A stretch of DNA of 64,000 nucleotides from Hevea brasiliensis (lineage: Eukaryota > Streptophyta > Magnoliopsida > Malpighiales > Euphorbiaceae), in NCBI RefSeq assembly GCF_030052815.1, contig NC_079494.1:34706467-34770466 (forward strand), given 5' to 3'. Positions within the stretch are counted from its first letter, which is position 1. Each line of letters opens with the position of its first letter. Under the pieces are notes generated by a model. The model was given only the letters and a program-made list of their open reading frames with translations, did not search any database and was not told where the DNA came from. A program made the position numbers and the translations under genes. Shown piece by piece: positions 1 to 12,806 of the stretch.

Positions 1-1395
1 TCACTTTTTTCTCAGTTTGTCTCCCTAAATCTGGGCCCATTACCTTTTTTTTCACCCATTTATATCCACCTTAAGGGAGTCCTGCATCTCCTCCCATACA
101 ATGCTTCATATGGAGCCATTTTTATGCTGGCTTGGTAGCTGTTGTTGTAAGAAAACTCTACCAAAGGAAGATACTTCTCCCAACTTCCTTCAAAAACAAT
201 GATGCAGCTTTTTAACATATCCTCCAATACCTATCATATCATGTCATTTAGGTCATTTGTGTTAGGTTATTATTATCATTCCTTTAATAATTATAGCAAT
301 TATTTAAGTTCTAAGGGTTACCTGAATCACCCTTTCTGACAGTCCATCAGTCTATGGATGAAAAGTCGTACTAAAGTGCAGTTGAGTGCCTAAGGACTCC
401 TGTAGCCTCTTCCAAAACCTCAAAGTAAATATTGGGTCTCAGTCTGATATGATAGATGTGGGCACTCCATGTAGCCGGACTATCTCATCTATGTAAATCT
501 CTGCTAATCTCTCCAGTGAGTAGTCAGCTCTAACTTGTAGGAAGTGAGCTAACTTGGTCAATCTATCCACAATCACCCATATAGTATCATGCTTCCTTTG
601 TGTCAATGGTAGCCTAGTCACAAAATCCATAGTGATGCGGTCCCATTTCCATTATGGTATGGATATAACTTGTAACAACCCTGATGGAACCTAATGCTCA
701 GCCTTAACCTGCTGGCATGTCAAACATCTAGTCACAAAATCACCAATCTCTTTCTTCATTCCAAGCCACCAATAATGTGTTTTTAGGTCTTGGTACATCT
801 TGGTACTTCCTAGGTGCATAGCATGCAAGCTACTGTGTGCCTTTTTCAAGATATTCTTCTTTAGTTCCTCATCTCTTGGTACATAGATTCTGCCTTTCTA
901 ATACAAGCATCCATCTCCTTCCCCTCTTGAGTTTTGGCCATCACAGTTAGCAACTTCTCATCCCTTAACTGTGGTTCCTGTATTTGCTGTAACAAACTTG
1001 CCTTTACAAGCAACTCAACTAAAAGAATCCCATCCTATGCTAAAGATAACTGAGCATTCAGTGCTCAGTGTGTCAGCCACTACATTTGCCTTCCCAGGAT
1101 GATAGTCAATCACACAGTCATAATCCTTAAGGAATTCAATCCATCTCCTCTGTTTCAGATAGAGTTCCTTCTAGGTTGGCAAATACTTCAGACTCTTGAT
1201 GTAGCATTTCTCACCATATAGGTAATGCCTCCATATCTTCAATGCAAATATTATTGCCGCCAATTCCAGATCATGAGTTGGGTAGTTCTTTTCATGCGGC
1301 CTTAGCTATCTGGAAGCATAGGCAACTACTTTCCCTTCTTGCATCAGAACACACCTTAGCCCATTGTGAGAGGCATCACTGTAGATCACATAGTC
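1..1395 (-). pseudogene. E0: Ty3/gypsy chromovirus pol fragment (RNase H to integrase)
   Basis: On the minus strand this reads as the end of RNase H (near 1395), the spacer with the integrase zinc-binding region (about 700-900), the integrase core (439-630, with [21 protein letters not shown] and HGVPTSIISD) and the downstream integrase region with a [12 protein letters not shown] motif (1-230). Integrase would insert the cDNA copy into host chromatin. The fragment is cut at 1395 by E1 and continues off the window to the left, so the chromodomain and LTR are not visible. Several stops and frameshifts show it is dead. It differs from families A and D by a likely intron at 231-321. It is the oldest layer of the nest, because E1 lies inside it. 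Confidence 0.85.
231..321 (-). other. Likely spliceosomal intron in E0 integrase
   Basis: Read on the minus strand, codons for VIQ end in CAG, followed by GTAACCC. The 91-bp interruption ends in ATAG before GTATTGGAGGATATG, which codes VLEDM. Removing it restores the integrase reading in phase 0. It is AT-rich with GT-AG ends. E6 has an interruption at exactly the same codon boundary (42001-42074), while E1 and E2 read straight through. Confidence 0.7.
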
Positions 1396-4338
1396 TGTCA
1401 CACCTTACCCCTCCGTAAGGCATAACATGATCCCGTAGTATACCTAATGAATTACCAAACTTCATCTATTGATAACCCATTAAATACACTACAAGGGATT
1501 TTAAACCTTTTCTTATTCCTTTTTTACAGTGGTGAGCACTTTAGACAGGTGTTAGAATTTTTTTTCTTTTTAACTGAAGTGAACCCAAATAACAAATATG
1601 AAGTATCAGTAATTTCTGTAAAAATTTTGGTAGAGTGCCATTTATATTTTGAATAAAACAGTTCTTCAAAAACCTGTAAAAAGCACTTGCAATATATTTA
1701 TTTAATCCCAAACTCTAGTATGACTCAACACAAATCAATTTTCTCAACATTTGTCAAACTCAATTTAACATCAATTTTCAATATTTCCAAAGATAGAATA
1801 CAAAATGACTGAGTAGTTCAAAAGCTGAGATAAGAAATAAATATATTACAACTTTAGTTTACAACTGCTCAAGACTAAGTACAATATATACATACAGTGC
1901 ACATACATTACAACAAAATTACAAAAAGGTTGTATACTCAATATATCCGGTGGAATATAAAAATGTAGCACAAGCAGCCTACTTTGTTGCTCTGTCTGTC
2001 TGTCTACCAGCGATAGCGATGAAAAAACTATCACTGAGCCAATGTCTCAGTGGTGCACAATATTAAGAAAATGCAATTTAAAACCATAAACCATAAATCA
2101 TATAAACTGTGGATACTTAAAATCATAGTTAAATTCAAAAGACAAAGAATGTCATAAAGAATTAAACTCCATTTCACAATGTCTCAATGAATATCAATAA
2201 ATCACACACACAGCTTAATCATGATTTCAAAGTCAAATTCATCCCAAAAGCTAATGGCTAATGAGGAATAACATAGCTAGCTAGCAATTATATGAGTACT
2301 CATTCTATTGGTCCTCAATTGGCACACACCTCAACACTTCAGCCAGAGAGGGAATTCAAAGCTAATTCATCCCACTAGACAAGCTAGCGAGGAATTCAAT
2401 CAATATATAGGATGGTTGTGGTTTCAAACCATTTGCAATATTTTTCAAGCAATAAGTATCCATCAAATTTCATTCAAATAAATTTTCCACAATTTCAGCA
2501 ATAACATACCAATTTTCATAATTTATTTCAATTAAAAATTCAAAAGAAATAACTGTTATACACAAACCACTGATAGATGCCTCTTGGCCTTGACTCAGTG
2601 GTTCTTTCCCCTTTCCTGAGTCTTTGCTAACTGAAACACACAATATAAAGTGTTTCAGTACTCAGTTAAATTGTCTCTAATAAATGGTTCAATAATTAAT
2701 TTATTTAATACTATTGTTTTCATTAGTCAACCTATAATGTTGACCTTTGATGCACTCTAAGGGAATAAATTTTAATGTTACCAATATATCGCATTTTATA
2801 GTCCTTTAGTGTTGGTACATGTTACCAATTTCATTTTCAAGTGTATTGCATTTTATTACAATTTATCAAATTTTGGTATGCTATTTTGACCTAGCTGGAG
2901 GACCTAGTTCCCTCGGTTTTCGGGTTTTTGTCAGAATTATAAACTTGTAGGCCAATGTCTTAGTGAACTTTTGGATTCTGGTCAGAATTACAAACTTGTA
3001 GGTCAATGTGTTAGTGAACTTTTTCCACAAATTTTAGGTCATTTGGAGTTTACTAAACCAAGTTATGGTCATTTTACCATTGCTAGACAGATTGCACTAA
3101 AATGGCAAACTTAGGTTATTTTTAGGTCATTTCCGATTCTAACAGTTTTTATACTCGAACTTGTGCAAGCATTTTGACTTCCTTATAGTCATTTCTGGGT
3201 TTTGTGATCTCTACAAAAGATGTAGCCCTATGTCTAAGCTTTCGAACCATATAAATTTTAGGTTATTTGGACCTGTTTTGAGTGAGTTATGGCCAAAATA
3301 CTGACTGCTGTTCAAATGGTCAATTTTCAGGTTTGCAAAGTCACAAATCTGGATTTGGTCAATTTTCATGTCACTTTCTGGATAGAATTTAGGTAGGCTT
3401 CCAACATGAAAGTTGGCACATTTTGTGCCTAGTTTCACCTCCAATTGGCCTCATACCAATTGGAGGAACACAATTCCATTTATAGCCTAAAATACATACT
3501 GCCCTTAACACATTTCTAAAGCACCAACCAATCACACATTCAACTAGCTATAACTTCACTTCTCAAACAATTCTGCATTTGTATCATACTACAACCATTC
3601 ATTACTTTACATTATAGTCACTTTAGGCAAAATATAACCAATTGACAATGCACCAATTATACTTCCAATTCACAATATCCAATTCTAAATAACATATACA
3701 CTTGACGATCCTAACCATTACATATAACTTCCATCATCAATTCTACAAGCTGCCCCTACATCATCACCACCAGAATTCATCAATAAGTTTCATATATCAT
3801 ACATAATTTCATGGGTTTAAAGGCTGCCCAAAAATGGTAGTTTACTTAGGTATTGAATTTCCCTTACAAACTTTAATTTCAATTGCTCAATTCACACATA
3901 CACATAAAACACATTGGCTAAAACATCTTATTACATTAATCACCATGAATTCCCATCAATTCCCAACAAATATTTGAAAGAATAATTCATTAACCATGAG
4001 TTTCCATGGCTGTCCAAAATTGGATATATCAATAACTCCTTAAAACTTTAAAATTCCTTCACCAAATCACCTATCTCAAACTAAACATAAACTTTAACAA
4101 AGAAAGGATGAAGAAATGGCTACCTACCTCTTATGGACTTCCTAAAAACTCCACTAAATCTCTTCTTTCTTGTTCCCAAAATGTTGCCCAAGGTGTGTGT
4201 GCAAGCTTTAACGAAGAAAATTGTGCGGAAAGTGGCTTAAAGTGATGTGCATGGAGCTTGGTTGAGGTACGGCAATGGAGGTTTCCATGGAGGATGAATT
4301 CGGCTAAATATTGAGAGGTTGAAGATGATGGCATTTTC
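1396..4338 (-). repeat. E1 3' LTR, first part
   Basis: This is the LTR end portion when read on the minus strand; the LTR resumes at 16380-17043 after E2, giving about 3.6 kb in total. It contains the double hairpin (2011-2050), the inverted repeat CCAATTGG..CCAATTGG near 3441-3467 and a splice-donor-like GTAGGT on the minus strand at 4122-4127. The short ORFs here (for example 1447-1656, 1846-2034 and 3211-3444) have no family resemblance and lie in LTR sequence, so I do not call them genes. Confidence 0.85.
2011..2050 (-). promoter_or_regulatory. Conserved double hairpin in E1 LTR
   Basis: On the minus strand CTGAGACATTGGCTCAG is followed directly by a second stem-loop opening TGATAG and closing CTATCG. 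GTGCACCA precedes it, as in the other LTRs. The function is unknown. Confidence 0.6.
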
Positions 4339-4990
4339 TGTCACACCTTACCCCTCTGCAAGGCATAACATAATCCCGTAGAATACTTAATGAACTACCG
4401 AACTTCACCTACCGATAACTCATTAAGTACCCTACAAGGGATTTTAAAATAATTTCCTTACAATTTGGAAGTGGTGAGCATTTTGGTAGGAATTAAAAAC
4501 CATTTATTCAAAGTTTAAATACTAGTAAAAATTTTTGTCCATTTTAATTTTGCCACAAATTTTATAAAAATTTTGACAGAGTTCCGTTTGTAATTAGAGA
4601 AAACAGTTCTTCAAATACATGAGAAAAACACTTCCAAAAATTTTTCACAACTCCCAACCTCCAATAAACCTCAATTCAACTCAATTCAATTCACTTCAAA
4701 ATAAATCCACAATTAAATCAAAATTTATCATCACAAAATATTTAATAATTTCATTCACATGGCATAAGGTATGAAATTCACATGTACAGTTATTAATTTA
4801 CAGAAGGAAATCCAAAAATAATATGATTACAATTTATTTACAACTGCTCAACTTACATTGATAAATACAACATTACTATATTTACATCAAAATTAACTAC
4901 AAGGGTATAAAATAATACCCATACAAAAAGATCAGTGGAGGCCTCAATTCAATAGCTGCTCACTCTGCTGCTTTCTCCTTGCTCTTATCT

Positions 4991-5031
4991 GCGATAGCAA
5001 AATAAGCTATCGCTGAGTATAAAATACTCAG
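4991..5031 (-). promoter_or_regulatory. Conserved double hairpin in E2 3' LTR
   Basis: GCGATAGC AAAATAA GCTATCGC (4991-5013) is perfectly paired and is followed by CTGAGTATAAAATACTCAG (5013-5031), also perfectly paired. This is the clearest example in the window. Confidence 0.7.
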
Positions 5032-7729
5032 TGGTGCACAATAAAAATTTTAAAATGCAATACATAAATCGTTCATTGATGAAACACAATTTGAATACTT
5101 CCCAATCAAATTTCACAAATATAAAAGCTCATAATAACACCATTTAGTCAAATAATTTATTAAACACAGTGTTGCCAAAATCATATACACCTACGCTATG
5201 ACACAAAATTTCCGATCAATGCCGTGTTGTACACCACGAAAAAGCAATCTACAACCCCATTAATTGAAATCAATGAGGGAGGTGGCTAGCTAGCTAATGA
5301 GTATTCATCCGATCTCAACCTCAACTGGCAAGCCAGAGAGGGAGGAAAATAAACGATCTCAATCCCATAAATGGAGGAGGAATAATGTGATATTGTCATG
5401 CTAAGTATGAACATAAAATCAATTCAAAACAATTTATTCAAATAATTTATTGGAAATCTGGTAAATTTTCAAAGTCATATTCACAATCATAAATGGCAAC
5501 ACAATTCACATTTAACTAAAAAAAAATCAATTTTCAAGAATCATATATTTAAACAACAATTACTGTGCACAGACCTGACGTGAGTTGCCTCTAAGCTTTG
5601 ACTCAGTCTCTCAGAGCTTCCAAGTCTTGTTCAGCTGAAACACACAATTTCACAGTGTTTCAGTACCATAACTTAGCATAAATCCAAAAATAAATTTCAC
5701 TTCATTTTTACCTAGCTTTAATGTGCTAATTTCAACGTTCTTGAAGTTTTTGTGTTTCGGGTTACTATTCACTAACTATTCAAGTCAAATTGTTGACTTT
5801 TTAAGGCTTAATAGGTATGGGAACTCCAACTTTACCCACATACCACATTTTGGTCATTAAATTTGTTGGTTTTGGTCATTTTCTCAAAGGTTAAGTCCTT
5901 TTGGCAAAATTGTCAAATTTTCAGTTTTGGTGTCCCTAATTGCACTATTCCATTGGTCAATCTACTATTGGAATTTGACAAAACTTCCTTCATAGAAAAT
6001 GTTCCTTATTGTCTTAAGTTTATTCTCATTTTTTGATCACCCCAATTGGAGTTTTGTAGCTCAAGTTATGGCCATTTGAATCAGGGCTGCCGGATGAAAA
6101 AGAACCCAGATTTTCTGGGCAATTTTGGTGCTGGCAGATTTGGGTCACCAACTTGGGGTGGCCAAATTACTTGGTTTCTGGCAGAATTTGGGTTTGTGTT
6201 CTTCATGAAAGTTTTAGGTCTATATCTCATCTAACCACTGATAAAATTTCAGGTCATTTGGACCTGCCTAGCTTGAGTTATGATTAAATGAACAAATACT
6301 ATTCATTTGGTCAATTTGTACAGGGCAGCCTACACTTATCCAACTTTGGTCAATTTGTTCACTAGGTTTTGGTCACTTTTTGGGCATCATTCCTAAATGA
6401 AAATTGTGTCATTTTATGTCTATTTTCATCCCCAATTGGTGCCATATCAATTGGACTTGTAAAATTTTATTTTTGGTCCTTCAAAGTTGACTTGGTCATG
6501 CTGCCAGCAGCATGACTACACTCCCTCTGAATTTAACTTTAATTCCAACCATTCCAACACAACTCATTTGGTCACAAATGACCATTTTTTACTTCATAAT
6601 AGGTCAAAGACATTATTTACTCATTTCTCACATTTTTGGTTCATAAACCCTAAGTCCCAAAACCCTAGTTCACAATTTTTTTGCATTTAACCAAATCTAA
6701 ATATTTCAATCTCATTACCACATTCACATAAGCTTGCCTAACATAAGAAATTCAATCAAAACACATGCTTTTCATCACAAACCCTAACTTCCAGAATTTC
6801 CATCTAGTCCTCCAACAACTAATTTCCTTTCATTTTAAGTTTATTTCTAAGTTAATTAAGCTATAAACACAACTAATTCAACTAGAAAATCAAATTTAGT
6901 TTACTAACCTTAGTGCAGAATTTTCTTTCCCTTCAAACCTCTTCCTTTCTTCTTTCTTTATTCTTCAATCACCTATTCTAGTTGCCAAAACAAGCTTTAA
7001 CCATGGTAGAGTAATTTTCTATGGTGAGATTTTTGGTTTTTCAAGCTCAAAGATGAGCTTTCATGGAGGTTTTAAGGTTGAGAGGGCTTTGGGAGAAAGA
7101 GAGAAAGAGAGCTACGGGAAGAAGAAGATGGATCTCTTTTTATTTTATTATTTTTTTTCATTTAATGTGTATTTATGCAAAATTTGACTTAGTCAAATTG
7201 GTTAATTAAATTTAAATTAATTTTGATGTCATATCTTATGTCATTTGGTGATATCATTATTCAATTTTCTTTTTTTTTTCTCTTTTTCTTTTATGTTTTT
7301 TTTAAATATTTTGTAAGAGAAAATTATCCTAAAATTTAAATTTTTAATTATTAAGTTTATTGCATCATGCATGATGTCATGCATGATGTAATAAGCTTTT
7401 TCACCTTTTCCAAATTTTTTTCTTTTTCTTTTTCATATATTTTTCTATTAGCTCTTTAATTTAATTCTTGATCCCAAAATTTTCTTTTCTCCGATTTTAT
7501 TTGACAGTTAGGTCAGGAGTCAGCTCTCAGGGTCAATTGACCAAATTGCTCCTCGCCGGTTCATCCCGGTTTGCAAATAATTCCATATTTTTTCTGGCTC
7601 CCTGACCTAATTATTTGACTGGCTTAACAGTTCTTTTTCATGATTTTCTCTTTTCCACTATGTTCATAAGAGTCTTAAGGACCACAGCGTCACATTTTAC
7701 GGTCCGAAATTTAATTTTAAAATGACTTC

Positions 7730-7783
7730 GTAGTCGTTCCCGAGGAGGTCACCCATCGCTGTGACACTCGGCTCATTTAACTT
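7730..7783 (-). promoter_or_regulatory. 5S rRNA-like segment in E2 3' LTR
   Basis: On the minus strand AAGTTAAATGAGCC is followed by AGCGATGGGTGACCTCC and then CGGGAAC. This closely resembles the plant 5S rRNA region AAGTTAAGCG .. GATGGGTGACCTCCTGGGAA, which holds the internal A-box and C-box of the RNA polymerase III promoter. Confidence 0.55.
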
Positions 7784-7954
7784 CTTATGTTATGTTTTTC
7801 TTATTTATACTTAACTAATTGAACATTACTAATTATTTGTGTTTATGGTTTCTTTAGTTGTCTTAAGTATGGTTCTAATCCCCTTAATTGTCCGGACCGA
7901 CACCGGTCACCTGAACAGTGAAATATACCAGGCTATACAAATAGGTGTATTACA

Positions 7955-7968
7955 ATTCTCCCCCCCTT
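7955..7968 (-). promoter_or_regulatory. E2 polypurine tract
   Basis: A plus-strand run of C (AAGGGGGGG-type on the minus strand) lies directly inside the 3' LTR. This is the expected position for plus-strand DNA priming. Confidence 0.8.
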
Positions 7969-8000
7969 AAATAAATTTTGTCTCGAAATTTTACGTGGTA

Positions 8001-9433
8001 TCAATCTCTGAACAGCTGTGGGTGTTGTCTCCTTATGTCCTCCTCTCGTTCCCAAGTAGCCTCCTGGCCCGAATGATGGTTCTACAGCACTTTTACTAAT
8101 GGTATCTGCTTGTTCCGTAGCTGTTTCACCTCATAAGCAAGAATCTTCATGGGTTCTTCCTCATATGTGAGGTTTGGATTCACTTCAATTTCCTCTACTG
8201 GTAGTACATGAGATGGGTCTGATCGATACCTCCTCAACATAGACACATGGAAGACGTTATGTATCTTATCCAACTCTGGAGGTAGTGCCAAACGATAAGC
8301 CAAAGGACCCACTCTTTTCAATACCTCATATGGCCCGATAAAATGAGGACTTAGTTTCCCCTTCCTGCCGAATCTCATAATCCTCTTCCAAGGAGAAACC
8401 TTGAGGAAAACTTTCTCACCCACTGCATACTCAATATCCCTTCTTTTCAAATCAATATAGGACTTTTGACGGTCTGATGCAGCTTTAAGTCAATCTTAGA
8501 TCACCCTAATTTTCTCTTCAGTCTGTTGAACAATTTCGGGTCCAATCATTTTTCTTTCACCCACGTCATCCCAACACAATGGGATTCTACATTTTCTGCC
8601 ATACAAAGATTCATATGGAGGCATCCTAATGCTTGATTGGTAGCTGTTGTTGTAAGCAAACTCAATCAAAGGCAAGTGTTTATCCCAACTACCCTCAAAG
8701 TCAATCACACAAGCCCGTAGCATGTCCTCCAAAATCTGAATTACCCTCTCAGACTGGCCATCTGTCTGGCGGTGGAATGCAGTACTGAAGTTCAATCTAG
8801 TTCCTAGAGCTCTTTGAAAACTACCCCAGAATCTAGAAGTGAACCTAGGATCTCTGTCTGATACAATGGATACTGGCACTCCATGAAGTCTCACAATCTC
8901 ATCAATGTACAACCTGGCCAATCTGTCTAAATTGTAGTCCATTCGGACTGGCAGAAATGAGCAGACTTAGTCAGTCTGTCGACAATAACCCACACTGCAT
9001 CATGACTCTTCTGTGTCCTCGGAAGTCCCATTACAATATCCATTGTTATTCTCTCCCATTTCCATTCTGGCACTGGTAGCGGATGTAACAACCCAGTTGG
9101 TACTTGATGCTCTGCCTTTACTTGCTGACAAGTCAGGCATTTGGATACAAACTCTGCCACATCTCTTTTTAAACCCATCCACCAGTAATGCTCCTTTAGC
9201 CCTCTATACATTTTTGTACCACCAGGGTGCATGGCAAAAGGGGACTCGTGTGCTTCCTTCAAAATGATCTGCCTCAAATCAACATCATTAGGAACGCATA
9301 TTCTACCCTGGTGTAGTAGTAGACCATCATTTCTGATTGAGAACTCTGGTTTCTTGCCCTGCCAGACTTCTTCTAACAGCTTATGATACCTTTCATCATT
9401 CTGAACAGCCATTCTAATATGATCAATTGACAC
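8001..9433 (-). pseudogene. E2 integrase with C-terminal chromodomain (broken)
   Basis: From 9433 downward the minus strand shows the zinc-binding region (HESPFAMH then CLTCQQVK), the core (MDIVMGLP for the first Asp, [10 protein letters not shown] for the second, DGQSERVIQ for the Glu), the [16 protein letters not shown] region and a chromodomain (EVKQLRNKQIPLVKVL) ending at 8001. The chromodomain is thought to steer insertion to heterochromatin. Breaks include a frameshift near 8930, stops near 8485-8500 and a stop at 8079-8081 where the chromodomain normally has Trp. Unlike E0 and E6 there is no intron after VIQ. Confidence 0.9.
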
Positions 9434-9460
9434 TGGCTGTACATGCCATGCAACTGCTAT

Positions 9461-10915
9461 CTACCCCTCATCATTAATCTCTAAACTGGCATGTAATGAT
9501 CTCAACTCATGTACCAAAGACAAAGGAGTAACCTGTAGACTTGCCATAGTCTTGCGACTTAGGGCGCCAGCCATAACATTAGCTTTCCTTGGCTGATAGC
9601 TTATCAGACAATCATAATCTTTTATCAACTCTAACCATCTCCTCTGTCTCAAATTCAGCTCTTTTTGGGTACCCAGATACTTCAAACTGTTATGATATGT
9701 GTAGATGTAACACTTTTCCCCATACAAATAGTGTCTCCAGATCTTAAGAGCAAACACTATAGCTGCAAGCTCCAAGTCATGCGTCGGATAATTCCTCTCA
9801 TGCGGTTTTAGCTAGCGTGATGCATAAGCAATGACATTTCGATCTTGCGTCAATACACAGCCTAACCCATTGTGAGAAGCATCACTATAAACGGTGTATT
9901 CTTTACCTGGAGTAGGTAAAGTCAGGACTGGAGCTTCAGTCAAACATCTTTTCAATTCATCAAAACTTTGCTGGCATTTGTCCGTCCACTGAAATTTCAC
10001 ATCCTTTCTAAGTAGCTTGGTCAATGGAGATGCCAACATGGAGAATCCCTTCACAAATCGACGGTAGTATCCAGCTAACCCCAGAAAACTACGAATCTCT
10101 GTGACATTTCTGGGTGGCTTTCAATTAAGGACAGCTTCAATCTTGCTAGGATCTACCTTAATACCCTCTGCTGATACTATGTGCCCCAAAAAGGATATCT
10201 CCTTCAGCCAAAATTCACATTTCGACAATTTGGCGTATAGCTGTTTCTCCCTCAAAGTTTGTAGTACAATCTGCAGATGTCTATCATGCTCTTCTGCATT
10301 CCTCGAATAGACCAATATATCATCAATAAATACCACAACAAACTGGTCGAGGTATGGTCTGAAGATAGTGTTCATCAAATCCATAAAAGCAGCCTGAGCA
10401 TTAGTTAACCCAAATGGCATGACCAAGAACTCATAATGGCCATAGCGGGTTCTGAAGGCAGTTTTAGGAATACTCTGCTCTTGTACTTTCAGCTAATAAT
10501 AACCTAATCTCAGGTCAATTTTGGAGAACACAGTTGCACCCCTCAACTGATCAAACAAATCATCAATGCGGGGCAATGGGTATCTGTTCTTTATTTTCAC
10601 CTTATTCAACTGCCGATAGTCAATGCATAACCGAAGAGTGCCATCCTTCTTCTTTACAAATAACACCGGCGCTCCCCAAGGTGACACACTAGGGTTGATA
10701 AAGCCCTTGTCAAGCAACTCTTGCAATTGCACTTTCAACTCCTTCAATTTTACAGGTTCCATTCTGTATGGTGTTATGGAGATTAGGTCTACACCAAGCA
10801 TAACATCAATTTCAAACTGCACTTCTCTTTCTGGAGGTAATCCTGGTAATTCATCAGGAAATACATCCGGAAAGTCACATACAGTAGGAATGTCCCTCAG
10901 TGCTGGACTCACCAC
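9461..10915 (-). pseudogene. E2 reverse transcriptase and RNase H (broken)
   Basis: The minus strand codes the RT fingers ([19 protein letters not shown], 10915-10493), the palm with [14 protein letters not shown], where IDD forms the polymerase active site (10426-10121), and the thumb/connection (10054-9812). RNase H follows, with [13 protein letters not shown] and a region ending ALSRKTM (9775-9461). Stops near 10492, 10120, 9811 and 9460 split it. Each fits a single transition in a Gln or Trp codon compared with sister copies. Confidence 0.92.
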
Positions 10916-11028
10916 TTAGGTGTCTATCACATGTGCCAAGTACGCCTCACACACTTTCCTAATCATTTTTCTGGCCAGTGCAGCTGAAATGATGTTTGAA
11001 GGCAATAACTGCCTCTCCCCGTGTATTA

Positions 11029-12625
11029 CTACATCACCATACTGAGGAAGACAAAAAGTGATCTTGATCTCTGATCAATCATCGCATGATGCCTGGCTAA
11101 CCAATGCATGCCCAAGATAATGTCATAATCTCTGAAGGGCATTTCAATCAAATCAGATAGAAAAGTGTGTCCTTGGATCACCAGAGGATAATCCCTATAT
11201 AGCCTATTTACCCTAACCTCCCGGCCTAATGGACTAGTTACTAGCACATCATAGTCTATTGGTACACACTGAATAGTAGTAGAACACATCACACTAGCAC
11301 TAACATACGAATGTGTGGAGCCAGGATCAAATAACACATGTACATCTTGGTCAAGGATGGAAAAATTACCAACTACAACGTCTGATGTTTCAGCCTCCTC
11401 CCTCTGACGCATAGTATACACTCTAACTGGTGCACCACTGGGTACTGGGTGGTTAACAATGCTTTGAGTTCCAGGAGTGTTACCAGGACCCCTACCTCTG
11501 CCTCTACCTCTAGCAGCTAACTGTGGTCCTCTAGGTGTAGAGACTTGGGCTGATCCTTCAAATGTAGCAGAAGGTCTAGAACGGCGTGGACTAGTGCAAT
11601 CTTTAGTGAAATGTCCGCTCCCTCCATAGTTAAAACATGCACCGATAGCCTTGAAACTAACCCCACCATGAGTTCTACCACAAGTTTCACACTGCCGGAC
11701 TGATAGAGCTCCTCGGGGTGTCTGCTGGGTCTGCTGACCAGACTGGGGTAGTCGTTGGCCAGAAAATCTGCCTCTGCCATCCCCCAAACTGTTTTCTCTT
11801 TCCAGAACCACTCTCATATGTTTGTCCCATAGTCTTTTCACTCTTCTCTTTCTCTTGTGTACCCTTCTTCACTACCCCTTCTGATTCTATCCTTTCCAGT
11901 TCCAGAGCCTGTGAGATCAATTCAGCAAAATTCTGATGTCGAAAACCCACGACTTGCATTCTCAAATTCGGCCTTAATCCGGACTCAAACCTCTTACATT
12001 TGTCTCTGGGGGTGGAGACTAAGCTTCTAGCATAGTGGCTTAGCCTTGAGAAGTCTCTCTCATACTCTACTATGGTTCAGTCCCCTTGTTTCAAACTCAA
12101 AAATTCTTGTAATTTCATATCTACATATGCATCAGGAACCCATTTCTGCCTGAATTCCCTCAGGAAATCTATCCATGTCAGTACAGGTGGCTCAACCAGG
12201 CTGTGGGGGATGGTCTTCCACCATTCATATGCATCCCCTTGTAACAAGGAAACAAAATACTCTAACTTCATCTCTTCCGTACACTGCAGTTTTCTGAAAA
12301 CCCGTTCCATTCTTTCCAACCACTGTTCTGCCTCCAGTGGATCCACAGTGCCTTTAAACTCGGTGGCCCCAAATTTCATCAATTTTTCATACTGCCGAGT
12401 TGAGGGTTGTAGTTGTGCTACAGGTGCTTGCATCTGAACTTGGGGTGGCACATTACCCGCCATTTGTTGGAAAAACGCAGCCATCTGCTATGCAAACTGA
12501 GCAGGGAACTGCGGGGCTGGAGCAGGAGCTGGAGTAGCTGACCCACTCACGTTCTGGAGTGTTGGGGCTTTCCCTTGGACCTCAGCCTCAATATATTGTT
12601 CTTCGGAATGATCTCCTCCTTCCAT
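11029..12625 (-). pseudogene. E2 gag and protease (broken)
   Basis: A likely gag start (minus-strand ATG) is at 12623-12625. The capsid region has ATEFKGTVDPLEAEQWLERM and LLQGDAYEWWKT (12484-12077). A CCHC zinc knuckle near 11610-11650 reads CFNYGGSGHFTKDC, so the second Cys is Tyr. The retropepsin-like protease has an intact VLFDPGSTHSYV motif (about 11300-11340) and a later ILGMHWLARHHA motif. Stops (near 12485 and 12075) and frameshifts (near 11840-11965) interrupt it. Confidence 0.88.
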
Positions 12626-12794
12626 TCCGTTTTCCCAAAATTTTTACTTCCTGATATCAAACACAAGGAGGTTGACCTCCGTTAGTGCATATTCATGATG
12701 TAAATACGTCATATGTATAAATTAAAGACACTTGAGCAGTTGTACTTATCAAAGAAATATTCATATGCATAGTCAAAATTTATTGCAAAACCAT

Positions 12795-12806
12795 GCTCTG
12801 GTACCA
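12795..12806 (-). promoter_or_regulatory. E2 primer binding site
   Basis: On the minus strand this reads TGGTACCAGAGC, one base from the initiator-Met tRNA primer site TGGTATCAGAGC found in E6 and E8. It lies just inside the 5' LTR. Confidence 0.8.

Larger units (their letters stand above)
4339..7954 (-). repeat. E2 3' LTR
   Basis: This 3.6-kb LTR begins TGTCACACC and ends TATTACA on the plus strand. By eye it is very similar to 12815-16379, with scattered substitutions and a visible gap near 7215-7260, where the right copy lacks sequence. It contains the double hairpin (4991-5031), a splice-donor-like site (6903-6908, minus) and the 5S-like segment (7730-7783). ORFs such as 6046-6234 and 6487-6690 are chance readings of LTR sequence. 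Confidence 0.92.
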
